Source of the DNA: Yeosuana marina
Lineage (GTDB): Bacteria > Bacteroidota > Bacteroidia > Flavobacteriales > Flavobacteriaceae
DNA: 64,000 nucleotides
Assembly: GCF_011762485.1 (NCBI RefSeq)
Contig: NZ_JAAKGI010000008.1
Span: forward strand, 1-64,000
Direction of reading: 5' to 3'
Shown: piece by piece, positions 25,937 to 34,429 of the stretch
Position numbering within the stretch: the stretch's first letter is position 1
Layout: each line of letters starts with the position of its first letter
Translations under genes and position numbers: made by a program
The notes under the pieces: model-generated
Databases searched by the model: none
Seen by the model: only the letters and a program-made list of their open reading frames with translations
Told to the model about the DNA's origin: nothing

Positions 25937-28014
25937 TATAAACTTATAAGGGAGTCTCTTAATCTATCGTTAATCTTGCCTGTTACAGCATCGGCTATTT
26001 TGTCAATGTCATTGCGCCAGTTACCATCAATGTTGAAATAGTTTTTTATGTCTAAATTCATAGTAACGGTTTTACCAGCTTCTTTACCAGCACCTTTTAA
26101 GCCGTTTGTGTTACCACCTGAAGTATCTAAATTACCAGTAGCATTACCTGCAAAATTGGTTAGATTTTTAGTGTCAACTTCTGGAGTTGTGTTAGGTAAT
26201 ACAGAACCTAAACTTAACCCTGTTGTTTCTTTTTTCTTTTTCTTTTTGGCATCAACTTCAGCAACACCTTCATGATAGGCAGTAGCAGCTTTATTGCCAA
26301 CACCTTTCATATCGTTGACAAATTTCTTTTGTGCATCACCACCAATGCCTGTTAAATCGCTAACCGCTTTTTTACCAGTTTCCCAAGCTGCTTTCCAATC
26401 GCCTTTAAAGAATAGCATCAATGTTTTTCCTATTCCTGTAATACCTGAAAGCATTTCTTTTATTCGGTTTATAACCAAGTCCTTTATTGCCACGGCAAAG
26501 CCTTTAATAGCTTCCCATGTAGCATAAATAGCACCTCTAAACCAACCAAACTTATTCCAAGCGTACATAACTATAGCTACCAGTGCTGCAATAGCTGCTA
26601 TTACAATACCTATAGGATTGGCATCCATAGCTGCATTCCATAACCATTGTGCTGCGGTTACTATTTTAGTCCAAACTGCTTGTAGTTTTTGTGATAGTAT
26701 GAGTTTCTTCAGGTTTAGATTAAACAACCTTACTTGAATAGATGCGTAATTGAACATGATGATACCTACACCTAAAGCTGCTGAAACCAACGCTCCAACG
26801 GTTACAAATTTTGTTAGTGTTGGATTGGCTTTCATAAAATGACCAACCATTTTAAACACGGATTGACCAACTTGTAAAAGCTTCATTAATGTTGGTTGGG
26901 CTGCAACCATCATTTCATCCATGGCATTGTTAAAGCTATTTTTAGCTAACTGCATTTGTGCCTTGGTGGTTTGTGCCATTGTGCCAAAAGCCGTTTGAAC
27001 ATCTCCAGTTGCAGATGTAACTTCAGCTGTATTTTTACTCCAGCTCGCTCCCAGTTCACCACCAAGTCCTAAAACAAGTTTAATGGCTTCTTGACTTCCA
27101 AAAAGTTTACCTACAAGCTCTTCTTGATTAACGCCTGTTTGTTTACTGAAGGCTTCAATACGAGGCATCAACTCGTTAATGTAGTTTTGTAAACCACCTG
27201 CACGAGTGATTGATTTCGCATCAAAAGCAATGCCTAGTTTTTTTGCGGCATCAGTAGCTTCAGCACTAGGCTTGAGCATGGCATTTAAGGTTGCATTTAA
27301 CTGCGTGGCCACTTCAGAGGTAGAACCCATCGGACCTGATGCGGTTGCAAATGTTCCAAGAAGTTCATTTTCTGTAACGTTCAATTTAGCTGCTACAGCT
27401 GTAACCCTTGGTAAGGATTCTGCCAAAGCTTCTAAACTTGGAATTTGTCCAAGCTTAACGGTACGTTGGAATTTATCTTGAATGCTCAAAGCTTCATCCC
27501 ATTGTTTACCGTAGTTTTTTATAATGGTGGATGTAGCACCTACAACTGTGCCTACTTGAGCTTGACCAGCAATTGCAGCTTTAGAACTGTCTTGTAAAAA
27601 TTGAACCCAATTGTTTTCAGGAACTCCAGCAGATATGGTTTCATAAAGCCCTTTGGCTATTTCTTCACGAGCTGTTGGTACTACTTCAGCAATGCCTTTT
27701 ATTTGTGATTGCAGTTTTTCATAATCTGCCCCACTTTTATTTGCCATGGTATTGGCAACTGCCATGGAGTCCTCAAACTGTATGAAGCCTTTAGCTCCAG
27801 CACTAAGAGTTGCTAATAAAGATACGCCAAGACCAAGCTTTGCAATAGTATTTGAAAATGATTTGCTTTGGGTCTTAAGGCGGTCAATCTTGCTGTCTAC
27901 CATACCAATAGCACGCTCTGTAACTTCACTGGATTTGGCAATTTTACGCATGGGCGCAGTTACCTTATCCATAAGTTCAAGAATCCATTGTGTAGTTGTA
28001 GAGCTTCCTGCCAT
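25936..28014 (-). CDS. Tail tape measure protein
   Basis: 692 residues. The TP901-type core occupies about 45-330 ('FEDSMAVANTMANKSGADYE', 'TVVGATSTIIKNYGKQWDEA', 'GSTSEVATQLNATLNAMLKP'). Two hydrophobic segments follow ('LVSAALGVGIIMF' and 'IGIVIAAIAALVAIVMYAW'), which would enter the host membrane on injection. The C-terminus is Gly/Lys/Asn-rich. Tape-measure length sets tail length: at roughly 1.5 A per residue, 692 residues suggest a tail near 100 nm. It starts 2 bp after the stop of the frameshifted chaperone. Confidence 0.9.
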   Translation of the reverse strand: MAGSSTTTQWILELMDKVTAPMRKIAKSSEVTERAIGMVDSKIDRLKTQSKSFSNTIAKLGLGVSLLATLSAGAKGFIQFEDSMAVANTMANKSGADYEKLQSQIKGIAEVVPTAREEIAKGLYETISAGVPENNWVQFLQDSSKAAIAGQAQVGTVVGATSTIIKNYGKQWDEALSIQDKFQRTVKLGQIPSLEALAESLPRVTAVAAKLNVTENELLGTFATASGPMGSTSEVATQLNATLNAMLKPSAEATDAAKKLGIAFDAKSITRAGGLQNYINELMPRIEAFSKQTGVNQEELVGKLFGSQEAIKLVLGLGGELGASWSKNTAEVTSATGDVQTAFGTMAQTTKAQMQLAKNSFNNAMDEMMVAAQPTLMKLLQVGQSVFKMVGHFMKANPTLTKFVTVGALVSAALGVGIIMFNYASIQVRLFNLNLKKLILSQKLQAVWTKIVTAAQWLWNAAMDANPIGIVIAAIAALVAIVMYAWNKFGWFRGAIYATWEAIKGFAVAIKDLVINRIKEMLSGITGIGKTLMLFFKGDWKAAWETGKKAVSDLTGIGGDAQKKFVNDMKGVGNKAATAYHEGVAEVDAKKKKKKETTGLSLGSVLPNTTPEVDTKNLTNFAGNATGNLDTSGGNTNGLKGAGKEAGKTVTMNLDIKNYFNIDGNWRNDIDKIADAVTGKINDRLRDSLISL

Positions 28015-28016
28015 TA

Positions 28017-28600
28017 TTATCCTTTAAATAGCTGACTTAAGATGTCAGCCAATGCTTTTTTACTTGCAGTTTCAATTATTTTAGATAGGTTCTTAAAATC
28101 AATCGCTTTTACGTAGGCATATTCTTGATAGAGTTTTGCCCATTCATCGTCAGATAAGGACTCTGGTTCTATGTGATAGTGACTCCGTAAAAGCGCATTG
28201 ACTTTACTTATAAATTGGTGATCGTCGGCTGTGTCATCGACCTCAAGTTTGTAGAGGTCTAACGCTTTTTTACCTTACTTTTTGCTTTAGAGGTAAGTTC
28301 TACGATCTGCGATAACACTTCAGCGTAAACATCGCCATCGTTTTCCAAAGCTTCCATGTCACCACCAAGCACACAGTTAGCTATAAAGATTTGATTCACT
28401 TTTGCTACATTGCCTTTTGAAGCTGGCTCACCAATGGCTTCCATAACGGTTCTGTTTGGTTTTCTTAAAACAAACTTCACGTTTTTACCTGAAGCGGTTT
28501 CAACTTCTAAATCTACAATGCGGTCTTTACCATATTTAGCTTCCCACTCCAGATTCATATCTGGAGTGATGTCGCTATACTTTTGAAAATCTTTGATCAT
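28017..28600 (-). CDS. Tail assembly chaperone, frameshift product (GT)
   Basis: A second open frame runs from the frameshift site to a TAA at 28017. It starts with no ATG and reads 'ALDLYKLEVDDTADDHQFIS' after the slip, continues through 'SHYHIEPESLSDDEWAKLYQ', and ends 'DILSQLFKG'. A -1 slip at A AAA AAG joins it to the first 112 residues of the G gene, giving a product of about 193 residues. Mu (gp41/42) and lambda (gpG/gpGT) make their tape-measure chaperones in this way, with the gene directly before the tape measure, as here. No independent start is seen. Confidence 0.75.
28259..28600 (-). CDS. Tail assembly chaperone, short form (G)
   Basis: 113 residues. 'MIKDFQKYSDITPDMNLEWE' starts it, and the body contains 'VKFVLRKPNRTVMEAIGEPA' and 'QIFIANCVLGGDMEALENDG'. 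This resembles small gp41-type tail chaperones. The C-terminus is very basic ('SKAKSKVKKR') because the coding sequence there contains the slippery heptamer. In this family the ratio of short to long product matters for tail assembly, so the short form is likely the major one. Confidence 0.75.
   Translation of the reverse strand: MIKDFQKYSDITPDMNLEWEAKYGKDRIVDLEVETASGKNVKFVLRKPNRTVMEAIGEPASKGNVAKVNQIFIANCVLGGDMEALENDGDVYAEVLSQIVELTSKAKSKVKKR
28265..28271 (-). other. Programmed -1 frameshift site A AAA AAG
   Basis: On the coding strand the zero-frame codons are GTA AAA AAG CGT TAG. The heptamer A AAA AAG fits X XXY YYZ in the right phase, and the -1 frame is open for 82 codons beyond it. It is the same heptamer as in dnaX of E. 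coli. The zero-frame stop follows one codon later. Confidence 0.8.
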
Positions 28601-28605
28601 CTATC

Positions 28606-29046
28606 TTAAATTACGTTCCACTCAATGTGTGAAACAATTAAATCGAATTTTGTTGAAATTGTGCCATCGTTGTTTTTTACCTCTACACCATTGTTCATGA
28701 ACTCACAGTTACGAATACGGTCTTTTTGAATAGATCCGTCTTTCTTTTCATATTGAACATTGATATCAAAAGGTAAAATATCCTGAATGTATTGACCAGG
28801 AAGTAATGCACCTTGCAAACCGTCTACTTCTTCTTTGTAAAGCGTAATAGAAGCTTTGGCTTCATAGTTTCCTTCACCACGTCCTACGGGCATTTTACCA
28901 CCACCGTAAGCGTTCTCTTTTTTGGTTTCATCGGTATAGCTTAACTCAGTAATACCTTCAACATCTCTGGATAACAAGTTTACAACTATGTTATTCCAAC
29001 CAGTCATCTGACCGAATCTGTTAATTATTGTTGCGTCTGTTGTCAT
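28606..29046 (-). CDS. Tail tube protein
   Basis: 146 residues. 'NIVVNLLSRDVEGITELSYT', 'GNYEAKASITLYKEEVDGLQ' and a C-terminal 'DGTISTKFDLIVSHIEWNVI' suit the beta-sandwich tube fold of contractile tails. It lies between sheath and chaperone, the canonical order sheath-tube-chaperone-tape measure. It would polymerise inside the sheath. Sequence alone gives only moderate support. Order makes it convincing. Confidence 0.78.
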   Translation of the reverse strand: MTTDATIINRFGQMTGWNNIVVNLLSRDVEGITELSYTDETKKENAYGGGKMPVGRGEGNYEAKASITLYKEEVDGLQGALLPGQYIQDILPFDINVQYEKKDGSIQKDRIRNCEFMNNGVEVKNNDGTISTKFDLIVSHIEWNVI

Positions 29047-29048
29047 AG

Positions 29049-30281
29049 TTATAATTTATCTGTTAATCCTAGGTCTACATCAAATTCAAACACGATACCA
29101 TCAACAACTAGTTGTCCTTTCACTTTTAAAGGTGAATCTTCAGCCAATACCTGTGATGGATTAATGTAAAAATCGAAGCCACTAATTTCATTATCAGTAA
29201 TCATGGTTTCTAAGGCTTTGTTAAGTCTAGAGTTCCAGTCTGATATGGTTGATGATTTTATAAAACCAGTAGTTGGGTTCTTTTTAACGATACCACGTAC
29301 TTTTGGTATTAATGTGGTACGTATCAATCTTGAGGCTTTATTCCAAACCCGATTGTTTTCTATGTATGCAAAATCATCTGCTTTTTCCACACAGGTTGGT
29401 GCATTATTGAAAAACACACCCCCATAGCCGTTAAAACTTCCTGCATAAATATATCCTGAATCGGTTAATGATTTTTGATCAGCATCAGACAGTGTTTCAA
29501 ACGGATTGCCATCAGATAATTGAGAGGCTTCCCAAATGCTGGTGCCATCAATGGTTAAAGGAAAGTCTTCACGTCCTTTAAACGCATCAGGTTTATTTAG
29601 AATATCAACCGATCCTAAATTTTCATTCACTTGACGAACTGCCAGCATGCCCAAAACCGAACCAATAGATGCATATTTAGTATATGCTGCATCCATAGAT
29701 GCAATGGCAGGATCTTGCGCTATGCTTACCGAAACATTTGGTGCATTTTTAGCACGCAGGTCTGGGTAATTTGCAATAGGTGTAATAGCAGCTGCCTCTC
29801 CTTTACCTTCTAAAATAACGGCATCTATATATCTAAATTCAGCTTTTAAAGCATCTACAAAAGCCTGTACAGGCTCAACTTCATCATCAATAGCAATTAC
29901 TTCAGTAACGGTATTCATAACACCAATGACTTTAGCATCAGGCACAGAACGAACGGCTGTTTTAAAAGCATCCAACGCCACTAAAGCCGATGGTGCTAAA
30001 TCTTCAGCACAAGGGATTAGATGCAATACGCCATCTGGACAATACGTAAAGAATTCAAATATTTCATTGTACACCAGTACACTTTCATTGGCATCAAACG
30101 CAGCGTTGACACCTAAAGCTTCAGCATCCGATGCCTGTAAAAGCTTTTTAGCTTCGTAAACCGTAAGGGTAGTTCCAGTAAGAGGCATACAAGCTGCCAA
30201 TATGAAGATGTTATCTTCACTGGCATTTCTGCGTCCTAAACCACCTTTTCGTTTATTTATGTTAACTCCTTTAAAACTCAT
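29049..30281 (-). CDS. Tail sheath protein (DUF2586)
   Basis: 410 residues. 'MSFKGVNINKRKGGLGRRNA' opens the protein, followed by a Rossmann-like part ('RSVPDAKVIGVMNTVTEVIA', 'FRYIDAVILEGKG'). The central 'GSVLGMLAVRQVNENLGSVD' and C-terminal 'LVVDGIVFEFDVDLGLTDKL' match DUF2586 sheath proteins of Bacteroidetes Mu-like phages. The sheath shows that the phage is a myovirus with a contractile tail. It is followed 2 bp later by the tube gene. Confidence 0.85.
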   Translation of the reverse strand: MSFKGVNINKRKGGLGRRNASEDNIFILAACMPLTGTTLTVYEAKKLLQASDAEALGVNAAFDANESVLVYNEIFEFFTYCPDGVLHLIPCAEDLAPSALVALDAFKTAVRSVPDAKVIGVMNTVTEVIAIDDEVEPVQAFVDALKAEFRYIDAVILEGKGEAAAITPIANYPDLRAKNAPNVSVSIAQDPAIASMDAAYTKYASIGSVLGMLAVRQVNENLGSVDILNKPDAFKGREDFPLTIDGTSIWEASQLSDGNPFETLSDADQKSLTDSGYIYAGSFNGYGGVFFNNAPTCVEKADDFAYIENNRVWNKASRLIRTTLIPKVRGIVKKNPTTGFIKSSTISDWNSRLNKALETMITDNEISGFDFYINPSQVLAEDSPLKVKGQLVVDGIVFEFDVDLGLTDKL

Positions 30282-30640
30282 TATTCAGCTGGTTTTAATT
30301 CTGCAATTCTAGCATCATAAGCAGCAATTACAGTGCTTCTGTTTTTGCCTTTTGCTTCAATATCTTTAGCCGATTCAACCAAATCAATGGTTTCAATGGT
30401 TTTAGCTTCAGTAATTAAAGCTTCAGCATTTTTTGGTTTATTAGTATCATTGCTTTCAGAAGTGTCTTCATTAGCAATTTCTATCACTTTGCCTTTAGCA
30501 CCTGCGTGTAAGTTGGCTCTGTTTTCATCTAAAAAGAATTGACCATCTGTAGTGGCAAATACTTTGTCGGCTTTTGGATAGTCTTTAAAAACGTCCTGAG
30601 CCTTTTTTTCTAATTCAGCTTTGCTGTATGTTTTTTTCAT
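30281..30640 (-). CDS. Hypothetical phage structural-region protein
   Basis: 119 residues. 'AQDVFKDYPKADKVFATTDG' and 'FFLDENRANLHAGAKGKVIE' start the protein, followed by an acidic Asn/Glu-rich linker and an alpha-helical tail. No domain is recognised. Its place between spanin and sheath genes resembles that of the Mu gp37/38-type proteins. It overlaps the sheath start by 1 bp. Function unknown. Confidence 0.6.
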   Translation of the reverse strand: MKKTYSKAELEKKAQDVFKDYPKADKVFATTDGQFFLDENRANLHAGAKGKVIEIANEDTSESNDTNKPKNAEALITEAKTIETIDLVESAKDIEAKGKNRSTVIAAYDARIAELKPAE

Positions 30641-30642
30641 AA

Positions 30643-31119
30643 TTAAAAGGGTTTTGATTTTATTAATGTGAATACGAATCCTATCAACGAAGCAATGCCA
30701 ATAAAGGCTAGGGCTTTCATGTACCAGGGCGATTCTTTTACTTGTACCGTATTGGTAGTATCTTGAGACTGAGTAATCTTTAAAAGTGTCTCAATAATTT
30801 TATCTTGACTTTCAATAATAGCTTCGTACTCTTCAGTAAAGCACTGTACTTCTACAGTACCGTTTACTTGTCTAACTGAAGCTTTGGTTCTGCCACTCTC
30901 AGAGGTTTTGATTATTGGCTTTTCAGTAAGGTCTTTAATTGGTACTAAAAGCTTTAAACTATCTGCCTTAATTCTAATCGTGTCCTTTTTGGGCTTGTAG
31001 GTTATGGTTGTTATAGAATCTCGTTTAACATCCTTAACCGTTTTGGAACTTACAAGCTTACTGCCACCGCAACTGCTTAACAGTAATAAAATGACTATGT
31101 ATTTTACCAATGGCTTCAT
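30643..31119 (-). CDS. Candidate unimolecular spanin (u-spanin)
   Basis: 158 residues. The N-terminus is a lipoprotein signal ('YIVILLLLSSC', Cys 17). A periplasmic part with beta-like 'TITYKPKKDTIRIKADSLKL' and a helix ('YEAIIESQDKIIETLLKITQ') follows, and a C-terminal membrane helix ('ALAFIGIASLIGFVFTLIKS') anchors it in the inner membrane. Outer-membrane lipid plus inner-membrane helix is the layout of u-spanins, which fuse the two membranes in the last lysis step. It overlaps the endolysin gene by 4 bp, which supports a lysis role. Confidence 0.65.
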   Translation of the reverse strand: MKPLVKYIVILLLLSSCGGSKLVSSKTVKDVKRDSITTITYKPKKDTIRIKADSLKLLVPIKDLTEKPIIKTSESGRTKASVRQVNGTVEVQCFTEEYEAIIESQDKIIETLLKITQSQDTTNTVQVKESPWYMKALAFIGIASLIGFVFTLIKSKPF

Positions 31120-31472
31120 ACGTTCATTTCAAAATGTGGTGAGTCAATAAAGCCATCTTTAATGTCATTTTTGTTCCAGTCGCCTCCCCATCTGTTTAAT
31201 GGGTGCAATGTTTTCCAATAATCACCTAATGGTTTTATAGTTGCCCAATCATAGGTTAGATTACCATTTACAAATACATTAAAGTCAACAGCCAATCGTC
31301 TTAAATGATTGCTGTTCATTGTTTTTGATTTTCCTGTTTGAACGTAAAGAAGTTGTTGTTCATTGGTTCTGTAAGCTTCACCAAAAGTTAACTCTAAACC
31401 ATGCTGATAAGCAAAAACAATAAGTTTAGCTATGTTTCTAGTAAATATGCGTTGCTGTTCACTTAACTTCAT
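31116..31472 (-). CDS. M15-type endolysin (peptidoglycan peptidase)
   Basis: 118 residues. 'LELTFGEAYRTNEQQLLYVQ' is followed by 'SNHLRRLAVDFNVFVNG' (zinc His and Asp) and the C-terminal 'DSPHFEM' (second zinc His). These are the M15 D-Ala-D-Ala/L-Ala-D-Glu carboxypeptidase metal motifs. 'GGDW' precedes the last. The enzyme would cut peptide cross-links during lysis. It has no signal peptide and so would depend on the holin. The spanin gene follows. Confidence 0.85.
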   Translation of the reverse strand: MKLSEQQRIFTRNIAKLIVFAYQHGLELTFGEAYRTNEQQLLYVQTGKSKTMNSNHLRRLAVDFNVFVNGNLTYDWATIKPLGDYWKTLHPLNRWGGDWNKNDIKDGFIDSPHFEMNV

Positions 31473-31500
31473 GAGTATTGTTTTAATCCCCCAAAAGGGA

Positions 31501-31528
31501 GCAGGCTACTTGCAGTAAGTCAGCCTGC
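31501..31528 (-). terminator. Hairpin between capsid and lysis genes
   Basis: GCAGGCT (31501-31507) pairs with AGCCTGC (31522-31528). It sits in the 75-bp space between the capsid stop and the endolysin start. Leaky termination or mRNA processing there would give more capsid than lysis message. No T-run is seen. Confidence 0.4.
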
Positions 31529-31547
31529 CATATTGAATTGACTAATT

Positions 31548-32552
31548 TTATGCTTTACCAGAGATAATGGCAGCACTACCTTCTATACCGTATGCCACGA
31601 TAATGTGCCATACTCTGAAGCCTACTGTATTTTCTCTGTTTTCTGGATCTTCGGATGCAGCTCTAGCAAAACGCTTAACAGTTCCTACAGCTTTAGCTGT
31701 GCTTCCTTTATGGAAAACCACAGACGATTTACGTCCAACGGTTACAGAACCATAAGCTAATTTTGTTAAAAGTGTATCATCATACTCAGGAGTTGTAGAA
31801 TCTTCATAGATTTTAAAACCATAGTATTTTCCACTTACAACACCATCAATTTGGTTGTGATATTGGGTATAGAATTTTCTATCTTCTTCTAATAAATCTG
31901 AAACGTGATCGTCACATAGTATTAAGATTCTACCTTTTTTATTAATACCAGCCTTATTCATTTTAGACTGTAAGGTTCTTAAATCTTTAGTTTGAAGTTT
32001 TAAACGACCTGTACCATCATCTTCACCAGTAGATTCTAAAACAAATTGATTTTCGGCTTCGTCATTTGCTTGAGGTGCCAATCCCCATAGACCGTACTCC
32101 ATAGTTTCATCTTCTAAAGTTTCACGATGTTGACTTTGAACATCACTTACTTTTTCATAAGGTAAAGCGTATAGTTCATCTTCAGTAACAATGGTATTTT
32201 CAGTGTCAAACTTGTTTAATGCAACAACTACATGGCTATCGTCTCTATTATTCTTAACAATAGGATAGTTGGTATTATTGATTAACACCGCTGGAGCTGC
32301 ACCACGTTTAGGAATTTTAATGGTATCGTTATTTACCCAACTTTGTTTAGAGCGAATCTCACTAGCCCATGTATGTTCATGGCGCAATTGTTTGATCATC
32401 TCTTTTTCTGCTAACTGGTTTTTAATAGGTAATGCTACCGTTGTAACTGCCATAGTAACACCACTAGTTGTTGAGCCTGTAAATGCGTGGCTAACCATGG
32501 TTACTAATACAATAGCAATAATTGCTAATGCGAATTTTGATATATTTTTCAT
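31548..32552 (-). CDS. Major capsid protein
   Basis: 334 residues from the ATG at 32552. The longer frame starts at a TTG and is less likely. The mature-looking part starts around 'MIKQLRHEHTWASEIRSKQS' and contains 'LRTLQSKMNKAGINKKGRIL', 'ILCDDHVSDLLEEDRKFYTQ' and 'VVFHKGSTAKAVGTVKRFAR'. This fits the HK97-like major head protein of Bacteroidetes Mu-like phages. The first 25 residues ('FALAIIAIVLVTMVSHAFTG') look like a signal peptide or membrane helix, which is odd for a capsid protein. They may be removed by the prohead protease. Confidence 0.75.
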   Translation of the reverse strand: MKNISKFALAIIAIVLVTMVSHAFTGSTTSGVTMAVTTVALPIKNQLAEKEMIKQLRHEHTWASEIRSKQSWVNNDTIKIPKRGAAPAVLINNTNYPIVKNNRDDSHVVVALNKFDTENTIVTEDELYALPYEKVSDVQSQHRETLEDETMEYGLWGLAPQANDEAENQFVLESTGEDDGTGRLKLQTKDLRTLQSKMNKAGINKKGRILILCDDHVSDLLEEDRKFYTQYHNQIDGVVSGKYYGFKIYEDSTTPEYDDTLLTKLAYGSVTVGRKSSVVFHKGSTAKAVGTVKRFARAASEDPENRENTVGFRVWHIIVAYGIEGSAAIISGKA

Positions 32553-32583
32553 GTGTTTAAAAGGGTTTAAATTGCTGTTTAAA

Positions 32584-33732
32584 TTATTGTTTACCAAAGT
32601 ATGCTGCCTCTAATGCTTCAGCTTCTTTAGGTTTTTCGGCTTTAAGTTTTTCGTAAGCTTCTGGGTCTTTTTCCAAATAGTCTTCTAAAGTCCATTTTGC
32701 TCTTGAGGCATCGTTAGATCCATCAGCAGATGTTAAGTTGGCACTTAACTTTTCTCTACTTACCATGGCATTTAATGCTTTTTCTGTACCATTAAAATCA
32801 GCTTTAGCCAATCCTAACCAAGTTTCTTTTTGGTCTGCTGTTAATTTTTTTGCAACAATGGCATCATCTACTAACTTTTCAGCTTTTGCATTAGCTTCAG
32901 TTTCGTTTTTTTGTTTGTCCGCATCTGCTTGAGAGCGTTGTTTAAGCGCATCTACTTTAAGCGCACTTTTTGCAGCCTCGATTTGTTCGTCGGTTGCATC
33001 GGCTGATAGCCCTAAAAAGGCAATCAATTCTTCTCTGTTCATAATTATCTGAGTTTTGGATTTATGTTGTGTTTTTGTATTGGCAGTTACTTTTGGAATA
33101 ATGGGAGCTCCACAGGCTTCCAATATTGAAATGTCTTCAGAGGTTAATACAGCTTCAGCTTCATCATCTATAAAATCAATAAAGCCATCTGCTTTAGCTT
33201 CGGTAGCACTCATCCAGTAATCACCAGCTTTCCACAATTCTTCAATTTCGGCTGTGGTTTTTCCTGTTTTCTTACTGTATTTTGCTAAGTAATCTTGAGT
33301 TACGTTTTTAAGAAGCTTTAAATCACTTTGAATTTGGTCTTCATTTCCACCTGTATAAATAGATGGTTTATGAATCATGATTTGGCTATTCAATGAAGCG
33401 GTGGTAGGATAGCATGCTATAAAATAAGTAGCAGCACTGGCAGCCAATGAACCAACAGTTATGGTAACAGTTTTAAAGCGTTTTAACTGATTGTTGATTT
33501 CAGCAGCTTCAAATACAGAACCACCTTGACTGTTAATATATACCTCGCATTCACTATGCGTTTTTACAAGCTCATCAACTTTACTCTGAAATTCTTTTGA
33601 ATTATTAGCGTTCCAATCGGCTATACGTCCAATAATTCTAACATACGCTTTGCCTTCTTTAGACTCAGCGGTTAGGATTAGTTCCCTACCATTTTGATTG
33701 CCTTGAGCAAATACTCGTTTTTTCAAATTCAT
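32584..33732 (-). CDS. ClpP-like prohead protease with scaffold domain
   Basis: 382 residues. The N-terminal 200 form a ClpP/S49-type serine protease: 'VYINSQGGSVFEAAEINNQL', 'TVGSLAASAATYFIACYPTT' with the nucleophile Ser, and 'LNSQIMIHKPSIYTGG' with the catalytic His. The C-terminal 150 are charged and helical ('LADKQK'-like heptads), ending in 'DPEAYEKLKAEKPKEAEALE'. That part is like a scaffold. It would cut scaffold and capsid tails during head maturation. It is the first gene of the leftward block. Confidence 0.85.
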   Translation of the reverse strand: MNLKKRVFAQGNQNGRELILTAESKEGKAYVRIIGRIADWNANNSKEFQSKVDELVKTHSECEVYINSQGGSVFEAAEINNQLKRFKTVTITVGSLAASAATYFIACYPTTASLNSQIMIHKPSIYTGGNEDQIQSDLKLLKNVTQDYLAKYSKKTGKTTAEIEELWKAGDYWMSATEAKADGFIDFIDDEAEAVLTSEDISILEACGAPIIPKVTANTKTQHKSKTQIIMNREELIAFLGLSADATDEQIEAAKSALKVDALKQRSQADADKQKNETEANAKAEKLVDDAIVAKKLTADQKETWLGLAKADFNGTEKALNAMVSREKLSANLTSADGSNDASRAKWTLEDYLEKDPEAYEKLKAEKPKEAEALEAAYFGKQ

Positions 33733-33773
33733 AAGGCAAAAGTGTACACAAATGCGAGGTCAAAAAAATCGAC

Positions 33774-33832
33774 ATTCCGAATCGGTAACTACAGCATACC
33801 GAATTAGTAACCATGGCTTACCGATTCGGAAT
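33774..33832. promoter_or_regulatory. Operator-like inverted repeat in the divergent intergenic region
   Basis: ATTCCGAATCGGTAA (33774-33788) and TTACCGATTCGGAAT (33818-33832) are a perfect 15-bp inverted repeat. A third, slightly degenerate copy, CCGAATTAGTAA (33799-33810), starts 22 bp after the matching core of the first, that is two helical turns. It lies between the divergent late operons (33732 leftward, 33890 rightward). It probably binds a regulator or activator of both. Confidence 0.6.
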
Positions 33833-33889
33833 CGCAAATTCATAAAGCAATGCTACTATTGGATATTTGCCTTGTAATATTGAGTACTC

Positions 33890-34429
33890 ATGGCAAAAGA
33901 CAAGGAAAGAAGCATAGCACGAATTTGGTACACCGAACAAAATAAAACCGCCAAAGAAATAGCCGAAAAACTAAACCTAACGGAGAAAACAGTTGGTGAT
34001 TGGGTTAAAAAATATGGTTGGAAAGAAGAACGCAATGCCCGTGAAAATGCAGTAGATAAACGCATCGATAATATTAAGAGTGTTATTGATGATATTACTG
34101 AAGACAGATCATCTGCACGAACTCGATTAAACGAACTTAAAAAGGAGTTAAAAGAAGCGGTTGCCAATAAAGATACTGACGAAGCTACGTTAACCAGAAC
34201 CATGATTTCTGATATTAAAAAAGAAATTGTTGGTTATGATGATGCCATAAGCAAGTGGAACAAAACACTTGAAAATTTTGATAAAGAGAATAAAGTATCC
34301 TTATCAAACTACCTGCATGTTATGGACGAGATTTTTAAAGATTTACAAGGCTATGACCAAGCTATATACATGGCAACACTCGATTTTCAAGAACAGCACA
34401 TTAATAAAGTAAGCATACAAATAGGATGA
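33890..34429 (+). CDS. Terminase small subunit (DUF1804-like)
   Basis: 179 residues. The N-terminus, 'IARIWYTEQNKTAKEIAEKL' with 'LTEKTVGDWVKKYGWKEERN', is a helix-turn-helix of the DUF1804/Mu gp27 type. A coiled coil ('RSSARTRLNELKKELKEAVA') and a C-terminal helical part follow. It recognises the pac site and feeds DNA to the large terminase. It is the first gene of the rightward head block. Confidence 0.82.
   Translation: MAKDKERSIARIWYTEQNKTAKEIAEKLNLTEKTVGDWVKKYGWKEERNARENAVDKRIDNIKSVIDDITEDRSSARTRLNELKKELKEAVANKDTDEATLTRTMISDIKKEIVGYDDAISKWNKTLENFDKENKVSLSNYLHVMDEIFKDLQGYDQAIYMATLDFQEQHINKVSIQIG

Noticed and set aside
26048..27481. Several plus-strand frames within the tape measure gene
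   Set aside because: They are shadows of a long coding frame with phage-like codon use and have no recognisable products.
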